Source of the DNA: Sphingopyxis sp.
GTDB lineage: Bacteria; Pseudomonadota; Alphaproteobacteria; Sphingomonadales; Sphingomonadaceae
Assembly (NCBI GenBank): GCA_030145715.1
Contig: JAIXHQ010000001.1
Span: 129,701-193,700 of the forward strand
Direction: 5' to 3'
Length of the DNA: 64,000 bases
In this document: positions 1-7,388 of the stretch, piece after piece
Position numbering within the stretch: the first letter of the stretch is position 1
Layout of the letters: the number at the start of each line of letters is the position of its first letter
The notes under the pieces: generated by a model
Seen by the model: only the letters and a program-made list of their open reading frames with translations
The model's database searches: none
Told to the model about the DNA's origin: nothing
Program-made: the position numbers and the translations under genes

Positions 1-652
1 CCACGGCACCGCCAAACGCCGCGCCCGCCAGCATCCAGCCGAACCATTCGTCGTTCAACAGGTCAAAGATCAGATTGATCCCGATCAGTTTGAACATCTG
101 CGCGATCAGCAAGGTGAGCAGGAAGGTAATGGCGACAAACGCCAGGCTCGCCGCGCCAATGACCGCGTCGGTCCACGCATGGCTGTGCAATCGATCATAT
201 GGCATCCGCCACAGCGTCCAGAACCGCGCGCTGGGCGCGACATCGCGCCAAGTCTGGAACAGCGGCGTCGCGACCAGCACCGCCAGCATCCCCGACCCGA
301 ACGGCCATTCGATCGGCGAATTCTGTAGATTATAGCCCGTCGCCTGCCACATGATCAGCCCGAGTATCGCGCCCCACAACAGCGCAAAGCCGAGCGCCCA
401 TTGCCAGCGGCGCCGTTCGACCCCCAGCACGAACACCACCGTCGCCACCGCCAACGCGGTCGCCAGCGCGCTGCGCCATGGCGTCAGCGCGTCAGGGTAA
501 TTGCGATCGACCAGCCCAAAAAAGGCCAGCCCCGCCACAGCGCATATCGCGGCCATGATCCACGGCCGCATCGGCCACGGCGGATCCTGATCGTCAAGAC
601 GTGCGGACAATCGGAGCGAATCAGCGGCGTCGGATGAATTGGCATCTGTCAT
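1..652 (-). CDS. DUF4153-type integral membrane protein (3' end outside the window)
   Basis: The minus strand is open from an ATG at 652 to the left edge with no stop, giving about 217 residues of N-terminal sequence. It starts MTDANSSDAADSLRLS, a short acidic/polar cytoplasmic tail. Several hydrophobic segments follow, for example around IMAAICAVAGLAFFGLV, then ALATALAVATVVFVLGV, then a loop with YDRLHSHAWTDAVIG, then a long apolar stretch ending near FGWMLAGAAFGGAV. This layout matches DUF4153 family membrane proteins, whose molecular role is unknown. The family call is from memory of sequence style, so moderate confidence. The gene is divergent to the DUF3089 gene, and one 80-bp repeat copy lies between them. 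Confidence 0.6.
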   Translation of the reverse strand, partial: MTDANSSDAADSLRLSARLDDQDPPWPMRPWIMAAICAVAGLAFFGLVDRNYPDALTPWRSALATALAVATVVFVLGVERRRWQWALGFALLWGAILGLIMWQATGYNLQNSPIEWPFGSGMLAVLVATPLFQTWRDVAPSARFWTLWRMPYDRLHSHAWTDAVIGAASLAFVAITFLLTLLIAQMFKLIGINLIFDLLNDEWFGWMLAGAAFGGAV

Positions 653-730
653 GGTCGCAATCTGGGCTTGTTTCGGGCGCACGGGCAAGCCAAATGCGAG
701 GCTCTGCATCCTGGGAACCCCCTCTTGTTT

Positions 731-810
731 CCGCTCGCATCGCGCGAAATCGACATGCCCCAATGGTAAGCGCCGATGATCGGCGTCTCGACTTTGCGCG
801 ACACGAACGG
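731..810. repeat. 80-bp palindromic intergenic repeat, copy 1
   Basis: The outer arms begin CCGCTCGCATCGCGCGAAAT and end in GACTTTGCGCGACACGAACGG. The right arm reverse-complemented largely matches the left arm, so the RNA would fold into a long imperfect hairpin. A second copy of the same length and orientation is at 2145-2224. Repeats built on GAGCGAAGTCGAGA next to CCGTTCGTGTC are, as far as I recall, widespread between genes in sphingomonads. Confidence 0.85.
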
Positions 811-849
811 CTAAAAGGGCGGCAATCCTTCTCCCAATGGAGCCCCGTT

Positions 850-2142
850 TTGGCCCGCAAGTTCCTGTATTTCATCGCCGCGCTCATCATCCTGGTCCTC
901 GCCGCCGGGGTCGTCTATCAGCTTTTTCCCGGCTGGATCGCGCGTACCGCTTTCGTGCCCAGCACGGAATTTCGGCCGCAAGCCGCGGTTGCGCCCAACG
1001 CCTATGACGATCCAAAGATGTGGTTCGCGCGGCCGGGCATGGCGAATGATCCGTCCGCTTGGCGCCCCGCCGCCGACGGCAGCGACACACCAGGCACCGA
1101 CAGCGACGAGACGCCGCCTGCCGCCCCGATCGTTCCACCCGCGAACGCCGCCCTGCCCGCGACCGAAGCTCCCGCGCCGCGCGGCGACGCCGCGGTATTT
1201 TTTGTCCACCCGACCAGCTATTACAGCCGGTCGAGCTGGAACGCGCCGCTGGAGGACCGCGATTCGGACCACCGCGCCAACCTGTTCGTGCAGGGTATGG
1301 CGAGCGCCTTTGCCGACGCGGGCGAAATCTGGGCGCCGCGTTATCGCCAGGCGACGCTTGGCGCCTTCCTTGCCGAGGATCGGGTGACCGCTGGCAAGGC
1401 GATCGATTCCGCCTATCGTGACGTCGAAGAGGCTTTCAATGCCTTCCTCGCGGCAATCCCGAAGGACAAGCCGATCATCCTCGCGGGCCACAGCCAGGGC
1501 GCGCTCCACCTCACGACGCTGCTCAAGACCCGTATCGCCGGCACTCCGCTCGCCCGGCGCATCGTCGCGGCCTATGTGATCGGCTGGCCGATCAGCATCG
1601 ATACCGACATCGCGGGACTTGGCCTGCCCGCGTGCCAGACCCCTGATCAAAAGGGCTGCATCCTTGGCTGGGCGACCTTTGCCGATCCCGCCGATCCCGT
1701 GATGGTGACCGACGCCTATGACGGCACGATCGGCTTTGACGGCCGCCCGCGCGCCGGGACGCGGATGCTCTGCACCAATCCGATCACCGGCATCCCCGAT
1801 ACCGAGGCGCCGCCCGCCGCGAACCTGGGTACGCTGAAACCCACCGACGGCTTCAAATCGGGTGCGCTGGTCGCGGGCCGGATCGGCGCGCGATGCGACG
1901 ACACGCGCGGCTTCCTGATGATCGGCGATGCCGCCATCGCGAAAAACTATGTCGTCGCGGGCTATGTGCTGCCCGGCAACAATTATCATGTGTATGACAT
2001 CACCCTGTTCTGGGCGAATGTCCGCGCCGACGCACTGCGTCGGCTCGCGGCGTTTGAAAGCAAGCCGTCGCCGGTGCCGCCACCGGCTGCGCCGGTCGCA
2101 CCGCCCGCGCCTGTTCCGGCAACCGCGGCACCGAAAAGCTGA
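850..2142 (+). CDS. DUF3089 alpha/beta-hydrolase-type protein
   Basis: Predicted 430-residue secreted or membrane-anchored serine hydrolase of the DUF3089 (lipase-like) family; the substrate is unknown. The N-terminus MARKFLYFIAALIILVLA is a single hydrophobic segment, probably a signal anchor. A Pro/Ala-rich linker follows, then a domain opening with VFFVHPTSYYSRSSWNAPL, a typical DUF3089 block. The nucleophile elbow GHSQG has its Ser near residue 215. The C-terminus is a low-complexity Pro/Ala tail. Upstream in-frame codons run through the repeat at 731-810, so I place the start at TTG 850, which follows a TGGAG-like ribosome site. The stop lies two bases before the second repeat copy, so the gene sits between two repeats. 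Confidence 0.8.
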   Translation: MARKFLYFIAALIILVLAAGVVYQLFPGWIARTAFVPSTEFRPQAAVAPNAYDDPKMWFARPGMANDPSAWRPAADGSDTPGTDSDETPPAAPIVPPANAALPATEAPAPRGDAAVFFVHPTSYYSRSSWNAPLEDRDSDHRANLFVQGMASAFADAGEIWAPRYRQATLGAFLAEDRVTAGKAIDSAYRDVEEAFNAFLAAIPKDKPIILAGHSQGALHLTTLLKTRIAGTPLARRIVAAYVIGWPISIDTDIAGLGLPACQTPDQKGCILGWATFADPADPVMVTDAYDGTIGFDGRPRAGTRMLCTNPITGIPDTEAPPAANLGTLKPTDGFKSGALVAGRIGARCDDTRGFLMIGDAAIAKNYVVAGYVLPGNNYHVYDITLFWANVRADALRRLAAFESKPSPVPPPAAPVAPPAPVPATAAPKS

Positions 2143-2144
2143 TT

Positions 2145-2224
2145 CCGTTCGCATCGAGCGAAGTCGAGATGCCCATCGTCGGGGGTCGCCCTCCCGGTGT
2201 CTCGACTTCGCTCGACACGAACGG
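2145..2224. repeat. 80-bp palindromic intergenic repeat, copy 2
   Basis: Same length and orientation as the copy at 731-810. The left arm is CCGTTCGCATCGAGCGAAGT and the right arm ends CTTCGCTCGACACGAACGG. The two arms are nearly perfect inverted repeats; the centre differs from copy 1. It fills most of the space between the DUF3089 stop and the ruvX start. Confidence 0.88.
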
Positions 2225-2237
2225 ATAAGAAGGCCCC

Positions 2238-2699
2238 ATGATCACCACTACCGCCCCCGACTTCGCCGCCAGCTTTCCGAACGGTGGCCGCCTGATGGGC
2301 CTCGACGTCGGCACAAAAACCATCGGCGTCGCGTTCTGCGACACGAACTGGAGCTTTGCGACACCCGACAAGACGATCATCCGCAAGAAATTCTCGGCCG
2401 ATCTCGAAACACTGAAATCGCTGGTGGCACAGCACGACATCGTCGGCCTCGTCGTCGGCCTGCCGCTCAACATGGACGGCAGCGACAGCCCGCGCACGCA
2501 AAGCACCCGCGCCTTCGCCCGCAACCTCGCGCCCCTCGCCCTCCCTCTGCTCCTTTGGGACGAACGCTGGTCGACCGCCGCGGTCGAACGCGCGATGATC
2601 GCCGCCGATGTCAGCCGCGCCAAGCGCGCCGAACGGGTCGATAGCGCCGCCGCCGCCTTCATCCTGCAGGGTGCGATCGACGCCCTGATACGCCAATGA
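2238..2699 (+). CDS. ruvX: RuvX/YqgF-family Holliday junction resolvase-like nuclease
   Basis: A 153-residue protein of the YqgF/RuvX family, an RNase H-fold nuclease linked to pre-16S rRNA 5' processing and Holliday junction resolution. The N-terminal signature [15 protein letters not shown] carries the first catalytic Asp. The block [16 protein letters not shown] is the family's conserved GLP-N-DG motif, and [10 protein letters not shown] supplies the next acidic residue. [10 protein letters not shown] near the C-terminus carries the final Asp. The length is usual. The ATG at 2238 follows AGAAGG. The next gene starts 10 bases after the stop. Confidence 0.93.
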   Translation: MITTTAPDFAASFPNGGRLMGLDVGTKTIGVAFCDTNWSFATPDKTIIRKKFSADLETLKSLVAQHDIVGLVVGLPLNMDGSDSPRTQSTRAFARNLAPLALPLLLWDERWSTAAVERAMIAADVSRAKRAERVDSAAAAFILQGAIDALIRQ

Positions 2700-2709
2700 T
2701 GCCGCGCGC

Positions 2710-3033
2710 TTGATCGAATATCTCGGATACTGGCTCGGAGCCGCGAACGGCATCGCCTTTGGCCTGATGGTCGCCGACAAGCGGCGTGCGCAGTCCGGCG
2801 AGCGCCGCATTCCCGAATCCACCCTGCTCCTCTGGTCCTTCCTCGGCGGCGCCTTCGGCACCGTGCTCGCGGCGCGGCTCGTCCGTCACAAGACCCGCAA
2901 ACAGCCCTTTGCGACGTGGATGCTGATCTGGCTGTGGCTCGACATCATCCTGATCGCGCTGTGGGCACTTGGAATTTTCGATCGACTGATCCTCCCTGTC
3001 GCGCAGCGATGGGGAGGGGGACCGCTCGCGTAG
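2710..3033 (+). CDS. DUF1294 small membrane protein with repeat-encoded C-terminus
   Basis: A 107-residue protein with the DUF1294 pattern: MVADKRRAQ, then [19 protein letters not shown], then RHKTRKQPF, then a hydrophobic helix [18 protein letters not shown]. Function unknown. TTG at 2710 is the only start that keeps the conserved N-terminus, because ATG codons just upstream run into a stop. The last residues (about [14 protein letters not shown]) and the TAG stop are encoded by an intergenic repeat starting near 2989, so the original C-terminus has apparently been replaced or extended. Confidence 0.78.
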   Translation: MIEYLGYWLGAANGIAFGLMVADKRRAQSGERRIPESTLLLWSFLGGAFGTVLAARLVRHKTRKQPFATWMLIWLWLDIILIALWALGIFDRLILPVAQRWGGGPLA

Positions 3034-3115
3034 CGAGTGGTGGAGGGGCGGCGCCACAGCCCCTCCGTCAGCACTTCGTGCTGCCACCTCCCCATGCCGA
3101 CGGCACGGGGAGGAT
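2989..3115. repeat. Complex palindromic intergenic repeat (second family)
   Basis: Outer arms ATCCTCCC and CGGGGAGGAT enclose two internal inverted repeats. One is CCGCTCGCGTAGCGAGTGG; the other is the short palindrome GCACTTCGTGC, flanked by CCCCTCC and CCTCCCC blocks. The element overlaps the end of the DUF1294 gene and stops about 44 bp before pyrB. Similar elements occur between sphingomonad genes as I remember them; copy number in the genome cannot be judged here. Confidence 0.75.
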
Positions 3116-3158
3116 ATGCTTGCAGGAATCGCCGCACCGGACTAGAGGCGTGGCTTTA

Positions 3159-4154
3159 ATGACAAGCGCAACAATCCGACCCGCCAGCGATTATCCGCCC
3201 GGCGGCGATGCCTTTCGCCATCGCCACCTGACCGGCATCGCGCAGCTCACCCCGTGGGAGATTTCCTACGTCCTCGACGCCGCCGAAGAGTGGGTCGACA
3301 TGAACCGCAGCGGCGCCGCCAAGCATGACGACCGGCTTGCCGGCCTGACGATCATCAACGCCTTTTTCGAAAATTCGACGCGCACTTTGCTGTCGTTCGA
3401 AATCGCGGGCAAGCGCCTCGGCGCCGACGTCGTCAACATGCATGCCGGACAGTCGAGCGTGAAGAAGGGCGAAACGCTGATCGACACCGCGATGACGCTG
3501 AACGCGATGCGCGCCGATGCCATCGTGATCCGCCATGCGTCGTCGGGCGCGGTACAGCTTATCGCCGACAAGGTCGACTGCCCCGTGCTCAACGCGGGTG
3601 ATGGCCGCCATGAACATCCGACGCAGGCGCTGCTGGACGCGCTCACCATCCGCCGCCGCCTTGGCCGGGTCGAGGGGCTGACGATCGCGATCTGCGGCGA
3701 TGTCCTGCACAGCCGCGTTGCGCGGTCCAACATCCTGGCGCTCACCCTGCTCGGCAATGAAGTGCGCATCGTCGCGCCGCCGACGCTGACCCCCCCTGCG
3801 ATGGACCGGCTGCATGTGACAAGCTTCACCGACATGGACGAAGGCATAAGGGACGCCGACGTCGTGATGATGCTCCGCCTTCAGAATGAACGCATGGACG
3901 GCGCCTATCTGCCCAGCGCGCGCGAATATCACGCGCTCTATGGGCTCACCCCGAAACGGCTCAAAAGGGCGAAACCCGACGCAATCGTCATGCATCCCGG
4001 TCCGATGAATCGCGGGGTAGAGATCGACAGCAGCGTCGCCGATGATCCCGTCCGCTCGACGATCACCGAACAGGTCGAAATGGGGGTCGCCGTCCGCATG
4101 GCCTGTCTCGACATCTTGACGCGCCGAAAGCGGGGGATCGCGGGATGGAACTGA
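3159..4154 (+). CDS. pyrB: Aspartate carbamoyltransferase catalytic subunit
   Basis: 331 residues. Catalyses carbamoyl phosphate plus L-aspartate to N-carbamoyl-aspartate, the first committed step of pyrimidine synthesis in the cytoplasm. The carbamoyl-phosphate loop FENSTRT is at about residues 70-76. Later signatures include the Ser/Lys loop [21 protein letters not shown], and the aspartate-binding region near [11 protein letters not shown]. The ATG at 3159 gives the normal family length; the frame is open upstream but reaches into the repeat. The coding end overlaps the next gene by 10 bp, which indicates translational coupling. No pyrI-like regulatory gene is adjacent. Confidence 0.96.
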   Translation: MTSATIRPASDYPPGGDAFRHRHLTGIAQLTPWEISYVLDAAEEWVDMNRSGAAKHDDRLAGLTIINAFFENSTRTLLSFEIAGKRLGADVVNMHAGQSSVKKGETLIDTAMTLNAMRADAIVIRHASSGAVQLIADKVDCPVLNAGDGRHEHPTQALLDALTIRRRLGRVEGLTIAICGDVLHSRVARSNILALTLLGNEVRIVAPPTLTPPAMDRLHVTSFTDMDEGIRDADVVMMLRLQNERMDGAYLPSAREYHALYGLTPKRLKRAKPDAIVMHPGPMNRGVEIDSSVADDPVRSTITEQVEMGVAVRMACLDILTRRKRGIAGWN

Positions 4155-5368
4155 GACCGCTTCACATCGTCAATGCCCTTCTGATCGACGGCGACACGCC
4201 GCGCGCGGGCAGCTTGCTTGCGGTCGATGGCCGCATCGCCGCGCTCGACCCCGCCGACCGTCCCAATGGCGCCGAGACCATCGATGCACGCGGCCAGTGG
4301 CTCGCGCCCGGCATCATCGATTTCGGCGTCTTTGCGACCGACAAGCCCGCTTTTCACTTCGGGGGCATAACCCGCGCCGCGCTGATGCCCGACAGCGGCC
4401 CGCTCGACGGTGCCGGACTGGTTGAGCGCGCCGCAAAGGGCGGCAAGCCCGACCTCTGGGTCCATCCGCTCGCCGCCGCCACGAAAGGGCTCGAAGGCAG
4501 GGAACTCGCCGAAATCGGCCTGATGAAACAGGCTGGCGCGCGGGCCATCGCCACGGGCCGTGCGCGCATCGCCGACAGCGGCGTGATGCGGCGCGTATTG
4601 TCTTACGCGGCATCGCTCGGCCTCGTCACGATCATCCATGCAGAGGACGAGGGACTGACCGCCGGCGCGGTCGCGACCGACGGCGAAATGGCGACGCGGC
4701 TTGGCCTTGCCTCCGCGCCCGCCATCGCCGAAGCGATCGCGATCGCGCGCGATCTGGCGCTGGTCGAGGAAACCGGCGCGCCCGTCCATTTCCGACAGGT
4801 TACGACCGCACGCGGCATCGACCTGATCCGCGCCGCAAAGGCCAAGGGGCTGCCCGTCCGCTGCGGCATCACGCCCGCGCATCTCCTGCTGTCGGACACC
4901 GCGATCGGGGATTTCCGCACCTTTGCCCGCCTGTCGCCGCCGCTGCGGTCAGAGGATGACCGTCAGGCCTGCCTGGCCGCCGTCGCCGACGGCACGATCG
5001 ACATCCTCGCCTCGGGCCACGACCCGCGCGGCCCAGAGGACAAGCGCCTACCCTTTGCCGAGGCTTTGCCGGGCATGGCGGGTGCCGAAACCCTGCTCGC
5101 GCTCGGTCTCGGTCTCGTGCGCGACGGCCATGTATCGCCGGGCCGTCTGTTCGAACTGCTTGCCGCCACCCCCGGCCGCCTGCTCGGCGTCGCCGCCGGA
5201 CAGCTTACCGTCGGCCATGAAGCGGACCTTATCCTCGTGGATGCCGACACGCCGTGGCAGGTGGATGCAAAGAAAATGGCGGCGTGGGCGGGCAACACGC
5301 CCTTTGACGGTATGCCGGTGCAGGGCCGCGCGACGATGATGTGGAAGGGCGGATCGCGGATTCGCTAG
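4145..5368 (+). CDS. pyrC: Dihydroorotase-like protein lacking metal ligands (PyrC' type)
   Basis: 407 residues of the amidohydrolase superfamily, related to class I dihydroorotase. The metal-binding HxH that should follow the LAPGIID motif is replaced by FGVF, the later histidine block reads VHFRQVTT, and the usual TDHAPH site reads SGHDPR. IHAEDEG is kept. The zinc-dependent hydrolase activity is therefore probably lost. In several bacteria, notably Pseudomonas, a catalytically dead dihydroorotase encoded next to pyrB is needed to assemble or stabilise the transcarbamoylase. The 10-bp overlap with pyrB fits that role. An active dihydroorotase would then be encoded elsewhere; I see none here. 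Confidence 0.88.
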   Translation: MELRPLHIVNALLIDGDTPRAGSLLAVDGRIAALDPADRPNGAETIDARGQWLAPGIIDFGVFATDKPAFHFGGITRAALMPDSGPLDGAGLVERAAKGGKPDLWVHPLAAATKGLEGRELAEIGLMKQAGARAIATGRARIADSGVMRRVLSYAASLGLVTIIHAEDEGLTAGAVATDGEMATRLGLASAPAIAEAIAIARDLALVEETGAPVHFRQVTTARGIDLIRAAKAKGLPVRCGITPAHLLLSDTAIGDFRTFARLSPPLRSEDDRQACLAAVADGTIDILASGHDPRGPEDKRLPFAEALPGMAGAETLLALGLGLVRDGHVSPGRLFELLAATPGRLLGVAAGQLTVGHEADLILVDADTPWQVDAKKMAAWAGNTPFDGMPVQGRATMMWKGGSRIR

Positions 5369-5445
5369 CGTGACTTCGATGGAAATGGAACATTTCGCGG
5401 CTCGGAAATCACGTCGGAAAACCGGCTAATTGTCGCGCAAACCCC

Positions 5446-6330
5446 TTATCCGAACACCCACGACCGCCGCGGATAGCCCTGCGCCCACAGCAACGCCGTC
5501 AGGTCGTGGTGGCGGATCACCGCCGCCGCGGCCTCGGCCGCCGCGGGGTGGGGATAATAGCCGACTCCCAGCCCTGCCGACGTAATCATCGGAATATCGT
5601 TGGCGCCGTCGCCCACCGCCAGCGTCTCGGCCAGCCGCAGGCCAAGCTTTGCCGCCTCGGCTTTCAGCGTTTCCAGCTTCGCCGCGCTATCGACGATCGG
5701 CTCCATCACCCTACCCGTCAATCTGCCGTCGGCGATCTCCAGCTTGTTCGCGATCACCGTGTCGAACCCGATCGCTTCGCCCACCGGGCCGGCAAAGGCT
5801 GTAAAGCCGCCCGAAATCAGAATGGCATGAGCGCCATGGGCCTTCATCGTCTGGACCAGGGTGCGCGCGCCGCGCGTCAGCCGCACCCGTTCCATCCGGC
5901 ATTCGGCCAACGTCGATTCGGGCATCCCCGCCAACAGGCCCACCCGTTCGGTCAACGCGGCGCGAAAATCCAGTTCGCCGCGCATCGCGCGCTCGGTGAT
6001 CGCCGCGATCTGGGGCTTCAACCCGGCATAATCGGCCAGTTCGTCGATGCATTCGACGGTAATCATCGTCGAATCCATGTCGGCGATAATCAGCTTCTTG
6101 GTCCGGTCGCCCAGCGGCTGGACGACGATATCCAGTGCGCCATGGTCCATTTTCGCCAGTTCTTCGCGCGCGCTGACCAGGCTGCCCTGAAAGACAATAT
6201 CCGCGGCATCGCCGTCGTCCAGCCAGTGCGGCGCGCCGACGTCATGCCCCGTCGCGTCAAGCCGGTCGATTGCTTCGCGCACCACCTCGCCCGTCAGCTT
6301 CCCGGCTGCTATCAGCGTCGCTACGAACAT
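5446..6330 (-). CDS. serB: Phosphoserine phosphatase
   Basis: 294 residues. Releases phosphate from O-phospho-L-serine in the last step of serine synthesis. An N-terminal regulatory-type region of about 80 residues precedes the HAD domain. The nucleophile motif is DMDSTMI near residue 83, the second motif ISGGFTAF, and motifs [14 protein letters not shown]. The start is set by an AAGGAG Shine-Dalgarno five bases before the ATG at 6330. That ATG overlaps the miaA ATG on the other strand within a shared CATG. Confidence 0.95.
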   Translation of the reverse strand: MFVATLIAAGKLTGEVVREAIDRLDATGHDVGAPHWLDDGDAADIVFQGSLVSAREELAKMDHGALDIVVQPLGDRTKKLIIADMDSTMITVECIDELADYAGLKPQIAAITERAMRGELDFRAALTERVGLLAGMPESTLAECRMERVRLTRGARTLVQTMKAHGAHAILISGGFTAFAGPVGEAIGFDTVIANKLEIADGRLTGRVMEPIVDSAAKLETLKAEAAKLGLRLAETLAVGDGANDIPMITSAGLGVGYYPHPAAAEAAAAVIRHHDLTALLWAQGYPRRSWVFG

Positions 6331-7288
6331 GGATGCTCCTTCTTTCTTCTCCGGCGATCGGCCGCCCGTCGCGCTTATTGCTGGCCCCACCGCCAGCGGC
6401 AAGAGCGCATTGGCGATCGCGATCGCAAAAGCCATAGGCCCCGCCGTCGTCATCAACGCCGACGCCAGTCAGGTCTATTCCGATCTCGCCATATTGTCCG
6501 CACGGCCCACCGATCGGGAGATGGAGGGCATCCCCCACCGCCTGTTCGGCCATGTCGATGCGGCAGAGGCGCATAACGCCGCGCGCTGGGCGGGCGAAGC
6601 CCGAACCGCGATCGTCGCCGCGCATGACGCGGGCGCCGTCCCCATCCTCGTCGGCGGCACCGGCCTTTATCTGCGCACGTTGCTGAACGGCATCGCCCCC
6701 GTGCCCGACATCGATCCCGGCGTTCGCGAAGCGGTGCGCGCGATGGATGTCGGCGACGCCCATGCCGCGCTCGCCCGGCTCGACCCCGCCGCCGCAGCGC
6801 GCCTCGCCGTCGCCGACACCACGCGCGTCGCCCGCGCGCTGGAGGTTGTGCGCGCAACCGGCCGCACCCTCGCGTCATGGCAATCCGCGACCGAGGGCGG
6901 GATAGCGGACGATATTTCCCTTGCCCCCCTCATCCTGTTGCCGCCGCGCGACTGGCTGCGCGAACGCTGCGACCTGCGCCTCGTGCAGATGTTCGATGAT
7001 GGCGGCATCGAAGAGGCGCGTGCGCTGATCGCCCGCGACCTCGACCCCGCCCTGCCCGCGATGCGCGCCATCGGTGTCCCGCAGATTGCGCGCTATCTGG
7101 CGGGCGAGATTGACCGTCCGGCGGCGCTCGAACTCGCCCAGGCGGCCACCCGTCAATATGCGAAACGCCAGTTCACCTGGTTCCGCCACCAGCCTCCTGG
7201 CAATTGGCAGCGCCACGAAGAGTCATTAAACGTCGATTATGTGGAGAAATTGGTAATATTATTACGTGATAAGCTGTTGACAGGATAG
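6329..7288 (+). CDS. miaA: tRNA dimethylallyltransferase
   Basis: 319 residues. Transfers a dimethylallyl group to N6 of A37 in tRNAs reading UNN codons. The Walker A loop [11 protein letters not shown] is at about residues 19-29; [11 protein letters not shown] and the GGTGLYLR block are the substrate signatures, and FTWFRHQ lies near the C-terminus. ATG 6329 is the only start before the P-loop and has no clear Shine-Dalgarno, so a leaderless or weakly initiated message is possible. The last 60 bp of the gene are unusually AT-rich (7224-7270) and probably hold the ilv promoter. Confidence 0.95.
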   Translation: MDAPSFFSGDRPPVALIAGPTASGKSALAIAIAKAIGPAVVINADASQVYSDLAILSARPTDREMEGIPHRLFGHVDAAEAHNAARWAGEARTAIVAAHDAGAVPILVGGTGLYLRTLLNGIAPVPDIDPGVREAVRAMDVGDAHAALARLDPAAAARLAVADTTRVARALEVVRATGRTLASWQSATEGGIADDISLAPLILLPPRDWLRERCDLRLVQMFDDGGIEEARALIARDLDPALPAMRAIGVPQIARYLAGEIDRPAALELAQAATRQYAKRQFTWFRHQPPGNWQRHEESLNVDYVEKLVILLRDKLLTG

Positions 7289-7292
7289 AATC

Positions 7293-7373
7293 ATGCATTT
7301 ATTGGCCGCAACCCTGTTGCAGCGCACAAGCACCACCGTCGTGGCGGTCGTTCGGGTTGCCACAGGCTTTTAA
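7293..7373 (+). CDS. ilv leader peptide (26 residues)
   Basis: An ATG-to-TAA reading frame between miaA and ilvB encodes MHLLAATLL, a short linker, and a run TTVVAVVRVATGF. Leu, Thr and Val make up about half of the peptide, as expected of a leader that senses charging of branched-chain tRNAs. It resembles the E. coli ilvB leader in kind, not in sequence. The stop is 15 bases before the ilvB GTG. The leader region also contains mutually exclusive stems (see the attenuator entry). Confidence 0.72.
   Translation: MHLLAATLLQRTSTTVVAVVRVATGF
7308..7371 (+). promoter_or_regulatory. Candidate transcription attenuator of the ilv operon
   Basis: GCAACCC at 7308-7314 is exactly complementary to GGGTTGC at 7354-7360 (antiterminator pairing). 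The same right-hand segment can instead form GTGGC (7341-7345) with GCCAC (7359-7363), extended by G-U pairs and followed by TTTT at 7368-7371 (terminator-like). GCAAC-cct-GTTGC at 7308-7320 is a third local stem. The stems lie over the Leu and Val codons of the leader peptide, the arrangement expected of ribosome-mediated attenuation. The terminator stem is short, so the call is provisional. Confidence 0.55.
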
Positions 7374-7388
7374 GGAAGGAGTTTCGTC

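Noticed and set aside
811-2154. 447-codon open frame antisense to the DUF3089 gene
   Set aside because: Low-complexity Arg/Gly composition typical of antisense frames in high-GC DNA; it also reads through both flanking repeats.
7277-7305. TTGACA at the end of miaA as the ilv promoter -35 box
   Set aside because: A -10 box 17 bp further would fall inside the leader ORF, so the leader peptide would not be transcribed from it. The AT-rich region 7224-7270 is a better location.
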